DNA of 5,463 bases from NCBI GenBank assembly GCA_910588625.1, contig CAJUQN010000136.1, positions 1 through 5,463 of the forward strand. The letters are read 5' to 3'. Under the pieces are notes generated by a model. That model was not told where the DNA came from, searched no databases, and was given only the letters and a program-made list of their open reading frames with translations. This document shows, piece after piece, positions 1 through 3,755 of this stretch. Position numbers and translations under genes: made by a program. Position 1 is the first letter of the stretch; every line of letters begins with the position of its first letter. Origin of the DNA: an uncultured Oscillospiraceae bacterium. GTDB taxonomy: Bacteria > Bacillota > Clostridia > Oscillospirales > Oscillospiraceae.

Positions 1-52
1 AAAACGACAAAATTTGTTCGGCGTTTTCTTACAATTTTAGATTGGCGTTGAC
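1..52 (+). promoter_or_regulatory. AT-rich leader of the PocR gene with a weak promoter candidate
   Basis: This stretch is clearly more AT-rich than the gene that follows. TACAAT at 30-35 is one mismatch from the TATAAT -10 consensus. No convincing -35 box sits at 16-18 nt from it: ACGACA at 4-9 is 20 nt away. An alternative pairing is TTGTTC at 14-19 with TTAGAT at 37-42 (17-nt spacer). The in-frame stop TAG at 38-40 sets the upstream limit of the reading frame. The promoter call is inference from weak matches only. Confidence 0.25.
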
Positions 53-643
53 ATGACCCATGAGGAGACATTTGACTTGCAGTTGGCCAAGGAGTGCGCC
101 CGCTCTTTCTCCGGGGCCTGCGGAGTGGGCTGTACGGTGTCCGACGCCTCCGGGCACTGCCTGTTTGAGACCGGATACGGCTGCACCAGCTGCCAGATCT
201 GCCACATCGCCGGTCGGGGAGAGGCGGACTGCATCCGGACCCACCTGTATGGGATGACCGAAGCAGTGCGCTTCGGTGGAAAATACATCTACACCGGGCC
301 CATGGGGCTGACCTGCTTCGTCTCCCCAATCCTGGGGGATGAGGGCGTGGCCGCCAAGCTGACGGTGGGTCCCTTTCTGATGGTGGAGCAGCGGGATTAC
401 ATCGCCTATGATCTGGAGGAGTGTGGAAAGCTGCATGGAGAGCCGTTACATCGGGTGATCCAGGAGCTGGACAACATTCCCTATTTCCCGCCGGAGCGGG
501 TAACGGAGATGTCCAACCTGCTGTTCATGGCTGCGGGGTTTATGAACAAGGATAGCAATGAGAGCAAAAGTGAGCATCTGAGCAGAAATAGGGAGCTTAC
601 ACTCAAAAACCCCGTAAAATTTTCGTGTAAACGACGAACTTAG
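53..643 (+). CDS. PocR-type ligand-binding sensor domain protein, C-terminus cut off by an IS256-family end
   Basis: The 196-residue product matches the PocR sensory domain (a PAS-like fold) over about residues 8-165. Landmarks are LAKECARSF near the start, GEADCIRTH (56-64), GGKYIYTGPMGLTCFVSPI (75-93) and a C-terminal helix around NLLFMAAGFM (155-164). PocR domains sense small metabolites; the name comes from the propanediol regulator of Salmonella. They are usually followed by an AraC-type DNA-binding or signalling domain. Here none follows: after about residue 180 the frame enters IS256-family terminal DNA and stops at TAG 641-643. The last ~16 residues are therefore probably element-encoded. 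The chosen start is ATG 53, which lacks a Shine-Dalgarno sequence. An in-frame TTG at 77 has GAGGAG at 62-67 with a 9-nt spacer and could be the true start. The domain is cysteine-rich (C15, C23, C27, C36, C44, C47, C50, C60, C88). The protein is probably a truncated regulator with no output function; a stand-alone sensor is possible but less likely. The ligand cannot be told from sequence. Confidence 0.8.
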   Translation: MTHEETFDLQLAKECARSFSGACGVGCTVSDASGHCLFETGYGCTSCQICHIAGRGEADCIRTHLYGMTEAVRFGGKYIYTGPMGLTCFVSPILGDEGVAAKLTVGPFLMVEQRDYIAYDLEECGKLHGEPLHRVIQELDNIPYFPPERVTEMSNLLFMAAGFMNKDSNESKSEHLSRNRELTLKNPVKFSCKRRT

Positions 644-811
644 ACAGTATAAAAACTTCGACTCAGTCAAGAATGGAAATAACAACCAGTTCAAGATATG
701 AGTCGAAGAAAAATGACGAAAGCACCGCAGGAAGTACTAAAAGAGTACGTGAAAAGCCAGCAGTTCAGCAGCACCACGGAGACTATGAGCGCGATAAAAG
801 AGATGTTCCGG
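591..811 (+). mobile_element. Left end of an IS256-family insertion sequence (remnant)
   Basis: The sequence changes here from GC-rich host coding DNA to AT-richer DNA of insertion-sequence type. GGGAGCTTACACTC at 591-604 and the GTAAAATTTTCGTGTAAAC tract at 613-631 resemble terminal regions of IS256-family elements (from memory of the family, not an alignment). They lie about 105 nt upstream of an IS256-type transposase start at 698. The exact outer boundary is inferred; it could lie anywhere from 588 to 612. No matching right end or target duplication is visible in the window. The element stops abruptly at about 811, where IS630-family DNA in the opposite orientation begins. Confidence 0.55.
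698..811 (+). pseudogene. N-terminal fragment of an IS256-family (mutator-type) transposase
   Basis: About 38 codons remain, beginning MSRRKMTKAPQEVLKEYV and ending IKEMFR. This is the pattern of the extreme N-terminus of IS256-family transposases, which normally run to about 400 residues with a DDE catalytic domain. All catalytic residues are missing. The open frame continues to 1114, but beyond about 811 it only reads the complement of an IS630-family transposase, so the 138-codon ORF is a chance chimera. No clear Shine-Dalgarno sequence precedes ATG 698; an in-frame ATG at 713 is an alternative. The family assignment rests on a short stretch and is moderately sure. That it cannot make an active transposase is certain from its length. 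Confidence 0.6.
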
Positions 812-1166
812 TACCCCGGTGGGCGGCTCGACAGCTCCGCAGGCATAACGAAATTCCCGAATGTGATGACAGGGGACCGATGGGCGAATACCCTTCGGAC
901 GCCAACAGAATTCGGGCTTGTTGATCCGCCCAAAGCCCGCTTCATCCTGGAACATCAGGCGCACTTTTCCACTGTTTCCACTGCGATTGTGGATTTCTTC
1001 TTCCGATTTGCCCACTTTTTCTTTAATTTTTTTGAGGCCGCTATGACCTCCTCGCGGGCTTTCTTCGGATGTTTGCTGCGCGGCGTTACTTTTCGCCTAT
1101 CGTGTATGGCCTGATTTTTTCTCACGCTCTGCCGCCTATATCATGTCGATGCTGTTCACTTGCCAT
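812..1166 (-). pseudogene. IS630-family transposase remnant, internally deleted and truncated
   Basis: On the minus strand, the frame after position 957 reads MFQDEAGFGRINKPEFCW, then PKGIRPSVPCHH and GAVEPPTG. This is the start of the DDE domain of IS630-family transposases, with the first catalytic Asp in FQDEAGFG. The match ends at about 815, where IS256 DNA begins, so the second and third catalytic acidic residues are missing. Upstream, a second frame encodes TPRSKHPKKAREEVIAASKK and ends at TGA (957-955). That stop overlaps the ATG (956-954) of the MFQDEAG frame. Further upstream, ATG 1166 (MASEQHRHDIGGRA) follows a GGAAGGG-like ribosome site but stops after 14 codons. Most of the N-terminal helix-turn-helix region therefore appears to be deleted. 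The two main frames are offset by -1 and could be joined at an A7 run. The remnant is inactive. Confidence 0.75.
1027..1033 (-). other. A7 slippery heptamer, candidate -1 frameshift site in the IS630 remnant
   Basis: On the minus strand the upstream frame reads TCA AAA AAA TTA, so the run of seven A is phased as A AAA AAA, the classic X XXY YYZ arrangement. A -1 slip there enters the frame that continues uninterrupted through KVRLMFQDEAGFG. Several IS630-family members are known to join two frames by frameshifting at such A-rich sites. The alternative is a one-base indel in decaying DNA. Either way, this truncated copy cannot give a full transposase. Confidence 0.45.
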
Positions 1167-1456
1167 TTTTCTGCCCTTCCCCTACTGTTGAACTATTATA
1201 GCACATTGCTGGCAAATCAAGCCGGACAGGTGAGGATGAAATTCAAGACAAGACACCGCCGCCCGATTTATATTCAGGCGGCGGTGCCGGACTTTTCGCG
1301 AGTGCCAGGGCTCAACCTTATGATATTGCGGCGCGAGCCGGGGGCTTTTCTTATCTTTTAACGTTGGTTGCCGGACGAAAACCGAGCAGGCTTTGCCTTG
1401 TCCGCAGGGAACGAAAAGTTCTTTTTCAGTTCCTTTTATTTACAAGAAAAAAGAAC
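1167..1456. other. Non-coding spacer between IS remnants and the glg operon
   Basis: No reading frame here resembles a protein, and the lost C-terminal output domain of the PocR gene is not present. The stretch holds a perfect inverted repeat at 1254-1286. It also has a very small plus-strand stem, AGCC/GGCT at 1336-1346, followed by a T-rich tract to 1359. A two-part fold lies at 1372-1404, with outer CGGAC/GTCCG and inner AGGC/GCCT. An AU-rich hairpin at 1417-1457 lies next to the pgi stop. The outer end of the IS630 remnant should fall near 1190-1215, but I cannot fix it. Confidence 0.5.
1254..1286. repeat. Perfect 10-bp inverted repeat, possible terminator or palindromic element
   Basis: CACCGCCGCC at 1254-1263 is exactly complementary to GGCGGCGGTG at 1277-1286, with a 13-nt AT-rich loop. 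Every stem pair but one is G-C, so it would fold strongly in RNA from either strand. Neither side has an immediate run of T: the plus strand continues CCGGACTTTT and the minus strand TCTTGTCTTG. It is therefore not a textbook terminator. It may be an imperfect bidirectional terminator between the plus-strand PocR gene and the minus-strand operon, or the tip of a mobile repeat. Confidence 0.6.
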
Positions 1457-1457
1457 T
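1414..1457 (-). terminator. AU-rich hairpin at the end of pgi, candidate terminator
   Basis: On the minus strand, AGTTCTTTTTTC (1457-1446) pairs with GAAAAAGAACT (1427-1417), giving an 11-bp stem with one bulged base. TTT then C follows. The stem begins on the first base of the pgi stop codon. It is A-U rich and the T tract is short, so termination strength is doubtful. Its position at the end of the operon supports the call. The hairpin at 1372-1404 could serve instead. Confidence 0.4.
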
Positions 1458-2719
1458 CAGGGCTTCCCCAGCAGGGCGAACATATTCTTCTTGTATGCCT
1501 CCACGCCGGGCTGGTTGAAGGGATTGACGCCCAGAATATGCCCGCTGATGCCGCAGGACAGCTCGAAGAAATAGAACAGCTCACCCAGGTCGTGCACGTC
1601 CATCTTGTCCATGCGGATGACGATGGAGGGTGCGCCGCCGTCCTTGTGGGCCGCCAAAGTGCCCTTGAAGGCCATCTCACGGACAAAGCTCAGAGGCTTG
1701 CCTGCCAGATAGTTCAGATTGTCACCGTTGTCATCGCTGTAGGGAACGGCAATGTCACACCCGGTGTCGTCCACATAAATGACGGTCTCGAACAGGTGCC
1801 GCTCGCCATCTTGGATATACTGGCCCAGGGAGTGCAGGTCAGTGGTGAACTGGGCAGAGGCTGGGAAGATCCCCTTGCCGTCCTTACCCTCGGACTCACC
1901 GAACAGCTGCTTCAGCCACTCGCCCACGAAGGAGTAGGAGGGCTCGTAGCTGCAGAACAGCTCGATCTTCTTGCCCGCGCGGTACAGCAGATTCCGGGCG
2001 GCCACATACTGCCACACCGGGTTGGACATATCCCGCTTGTCGAAAGCGTTCATAGCGTCCCGAGCGCCAGTCATCAGCGCGTTGATGTCCACACCGGCCG
2101 CAGCAATGGGCAGCAGACCCACGGCGGACAGCACGGAGAACCGGCCACCCACATCATCGGGCACCACGAAGGTCTCCCAGCCGTTGGAGTCAGCCAGAGT
2201 CTTAAGGGCCCCACGGGCCTTGTCGGTGGTGGCATAGATGCGCCTATCCGCATCCTTGCCGTACTGCTTCACCAGCAAATCCCGGAACACCCGGAAGGCC
2301 ACGGCGGGCTCGGTAGTGCCGCCGGACTTGGAGATGACGTTGATGGACCAGTCCCGGTCGTCCAGCTTGTGGATGACAGCCTCCAGCTGGTTGGGGCTGA
2401 GGGAGCAGCCCACAAAGCAGATCTCCGGCCCGTCGGAGGGGAACACCTCCAGCGCGGCCCGGGCGCCCAGATAAGACCCGCCGATGCCGATGACCACCAG
2501 AACCTGGGAATCCTTGCGGATCTGAGCGGCGGCTTTCTGGATACGGGTAAACTCATCCTTGTCGTAGCTCTCGGGCAGGCGCACCCAGCCCACAAAGTCG
2601 GAGCCGAGGGCGGCGGGGTCGTAGAGCTTGGCGTGGGCGGCCTCCACCTCGGGGGCCATGGCGTTGATCTGGTCCTGGGAGATCACGCCTTCCAGGTTGG
2701 ACAGGTCGAGCTTGAGCAT
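1457..2719 (-). CDS. pgi: Glucose-6-phosphate isomerase
   Basis: This cytoplasmic glycolysis and gluconeogenesis enzyme interconverts glucose-6-phosphate and fructose-6-phosphate. The 420-residue product follows the B. subtilis-type Pgi throughout. It has GIGGSYLGARAAL (78-90) and SKSGGTTEPAVAF (130-142), both sugar-phosphate binding, and the first family signature DDVGGRFSVLSAVG (188-201). LFGESEGKD (272-280) holds the expected catalytic base E275, and TTDLHSLGQY (292-301) holds H296. The second signature, GHILGVNPFNQPGVEAYK (393-410), ends in catalytic K410. The protein is shorter than the usual ~450 residues. About 15 residues are absent after ARAALEVF, and the chain stops at ALLGKP, where relatives carry a further ~15-residue helix. 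All catalytic residues remain, so activity is expected. ATG 2719 is chosen because GAGGAG lies 9 nt upstream. It is the last gene of glgP-glk-pgi, 61 nt after glk, and takes the glucose-6-phosphate made by the upstream steps. Confidence 0.97.
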   Translation of the reverse strand: MLKLDLSNLEGVISQDQINAMAPEVEAAHAKLYDPAALGSDFVGWVRLPESYDKDEFTRIQKAAAQIRKDSQVLVVIGIGGSYLGARAALEVFPSDGPEICFVGCSLSPNQLEAVIHKLDDRDWSINVISKSGGTTEPAVAFRVFRDLLVKQYGKDADRRIYATTDKARGALKTLADSNGWETFVVPDDVGGRFSVLSAVGLLPIAAAGVDINALMTGARDAMNAFDKRDMSNPVWQYVAARNLLYRAGKKIELFCSYEPSYSFVGEWLKQLFGESEGKDGKGIFPASAQFTTDLHSLGQYIQDGERHLFETVIYVDDTGCDIAVPYSDDNGDNLNYLAGKPLSFVREMAFKGTLAAHKDGGAPSIVIRMDKMDVHDLGELFYFFELSCGISGHILGVNPFNQPGVEAYKKNMFALLGKP

Positions 2720-2728
2720 ACAAGATCA

Positions 2729-2734
2729 CTCCTC
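2729..2734 (-). promoter_or_regulatory. Ribosome binding site of pgi
   Basis: On the minus strand, GAGGAG lies 9 nt before ATG 2719. It fixes the start and shows that pgi is translated independently of glk. Confidence 0.75.
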
Positions 2735-2752
2735 ATCAATTTTCTTATTATT

Positions 2753-2772
2753 CTGCCCCATATTGAGGGCAG
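2753..2772 (-). other. Intercistronic hairpin between glk and pgi
   Basis: CTGCCC at 2753-2758 and GGGCAG at 2767-2772 form a 6-bp stem with an 8-nt loop, 9-28 nt after the glk stop. On the transcribed strand it is followed by AATAATAAG rather than T residues, so it should not terminate transcription. It could protect the 3' end of processed glgP-glk mRNA or tune the pgi level. The function is inferred. Confidence 0.4.
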
Positions 2773-2780
2773 GATGTATG

Positions 2781-3710
2781 TTATTCCGTAAAAAACAGGG
2801 CCGCGCCGCCGTAGATGCCCGCATTGTTGCCCAACTGAGCCAGCGCAAACCGCGCCTCGGCGCAGGTGGAGAAGGCGCAGGTCTTGAACGCGGCTTCCAC
2901 CGGGTCCATCAGGGCATTGCCCGCGGCGGACACACCGCCTCCCAGCAGGATAATCTCCGGGTTGACCACACAGCTGATGGCGGCTGCGGCGTACCCAAGG
3001 GCGGCGGCGGACTCCGCCACCACGGAGACGGCGTTCTTATCCCCGGCGGCTGCGGCATCATAGACATCCTTGGCGGTGACCTTTTCCATCTCCTTGAAAG
3101 GGGAGAACTGCTTCGCCGCCCGGATGATGCCAGTAGCAGAGGCAGTGACCTCCAGACAGCCCTTCTTACCGCAGCCGCACTGCCAGTCGGTGTGGAAGGG
3201 GACGGGCATATGGCCCACCTCGCCCCCCGCGCCGGTGGCTCCGGCCACGATTTTCCCATCGCAGATGATACCGCCGCCAATACCGGTGCCCACGGTGAGC
3301 ATCACCAGGTTACGGCAGCCCTTGCCGCCGCCCTGCCATGCCTCGCCCAATGCGGCCAGATTGGCGTCGTTGGCCACCCGGACGGGCACTCCCGCCCGGC
3401 CGGACAACTCCTGCGCGATATCCACATTCTTCCAGCCCAGGTTGGCGCAGTGAATCACCCGGGACTGGTCCACCACTGGACCGGGGACGCCCACGCCCGC
3501 GCCCACGCACTGGTATTCGTCCGACACGCCGCCCATGCCTTGGAAATCCGCCATCACCTGCCGCATATGGCTGGCGATATCGTCAAAGGTGGCCCCCAGG
3601 TCCCGGAAGGTGGGGAACTCCCGCTTGTCCAGCAGCTCACCCTCCCGGCTCACCAGGCCCAGCTTGACGGTGGTGCCGCCAATATCCACGCCAAAGCACA
3701 CCTGTTTCAT
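2781..3710 (-). CDS. glk: ROK-family glucokinase
   Basis: This 309-residue kinase transfers phosphate from ATP to glucose, giving glucose-6-phosphate in the cytoplasm. The N-terminal phosphate loop is DIGGTT (9-14). VGVPGPV (73-79) and NDANLAALGE (114-123) follow, with D115 the expected catalytic base. LTVGTGIGGGII (138-149) is the second ATP-contacting loop. GGEVGH (162-167) supplies the sugar-binding E164 and zinc-binding H167. CGCGKKGCLE (178-187) is the ROK zinc motif, with C178, C180 and C185 completing the site. LLGGGVS (255-261) is the C-terminal nucleotide-binding strand. Its length is normal, and there is no N-terminal helix-turn-helix, so it is an enzyme rather than a ROK repressor. 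Start ATG 3710 has AGAGGAGGT 7 nt upstream. It lies 45 nt after glgP and 61 nt before pgi. Glucose is the likely substrate from family and context; another hexose or N-acetyl sugar is possible but less likely beside glgP and pgi. Confidence 0.93.
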   Translation of the reverse strand: MKQVCFGVDIGGTTVKLGLVSREGELLDKREFPTFRDLGATFDDIASHMRQVMADFQGMGGVSDEYQCVGAGVGVPGPVVDQSRVIHCANLGWKNVDIAQELSGRAGVPVRVANDANLAALGEAWQGGGKGCRNLVMLTVGTGIGGGIICDGKIVAGATGAGGEVGHMPVPFHTDWQCGCGKKGCLEVTASATGIIRAAKQFSPFKEMEKVTAKDVYDAAAAGDKNAVSVVAESAAALGYAAAAISCVVNPEIILLGGGVSAAGNALMDPVEAAFKTCAFSTCAEARFALAQLGNNAGIYGGAALFFTE

Positions 3711-3717
3711 GCTCCAG

Positions 3718-3726
3718 ACCTCCTCT
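3718..3726 (-). promoter_or_regulatory. Strong ribosome binding site of glk
   Basis: On the minus strand, AGAGGAGGT lies 7 nt before ATG 3710. This near-complete match to the anti-Shine-Dalgarno sequence fixes the start and predicts efficient translation. Confidence 0.85.
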
Positions 3727-3737
3727 TTTCTATGTGG

Positions 3738-3754
3738 CCGCCCGGATTGGGCGG
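3738..3754 (-). other. Intercistronic GC hairpin between glgP and glk
   Basis: CCGCCC at 3738-3743 and GGGCGG at 3749-3754 form an all-GC 6-bp stem with a 5-nt loop. It begins one base after the glgP stop codon region and ends 11 nt before the glk ribosome binding site. On the transcribed strand it is followed by CCACATAG with no T run, so read-through into glk is expected. It may mark an mRNA processing or stability point. The function is inferred. Confidence 0.45.
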
Positions 3755-3755
3755 T

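Noticed and set aside
29..436. 135-codon minus-strand ORF over the PocR gene
   Set aside because: It is a shadow of the PocR domain, which has clear family motifs on the plus strand.
698..1114. 138-codon plus-strand ORF as a single gene
   Set aside because: Only the first ~38 codons resemble a protein (IS256 N-terminus). The rest is the complement of the IS630 transposase, so it is a chimera across a junction.
1254..1286. CRISPR repeat or riboswitch
   Set aside because: There is only one copy and no spacer periodicity. The simple stem-loop has no conserved riboswitch core.
1336..1359. Plus-strand intrinsic terminator AGCC/GGCT with T-rich tail
   Set aside because: The stem is only 4 bp with a 3-nt loop and the T tract is broken by C and A, so it is too weak to call on its own.
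1143..1361. 72-codon plus-strand ORF in the spacer
   Set aside because: It has no ribosome binding site and no motif. It crosses the IS630 remnant end and the 1254-1286 palindrome, so it is probably chance.
1364..2791. 475-codon plus-strand open frame opposite pgi
   Set aside because: It is antisense to a clear Pgi. The translation is a low-complexity run of Gly, Val, His and Leu with no domain, as expected from reading the complement of GC-rich codons.
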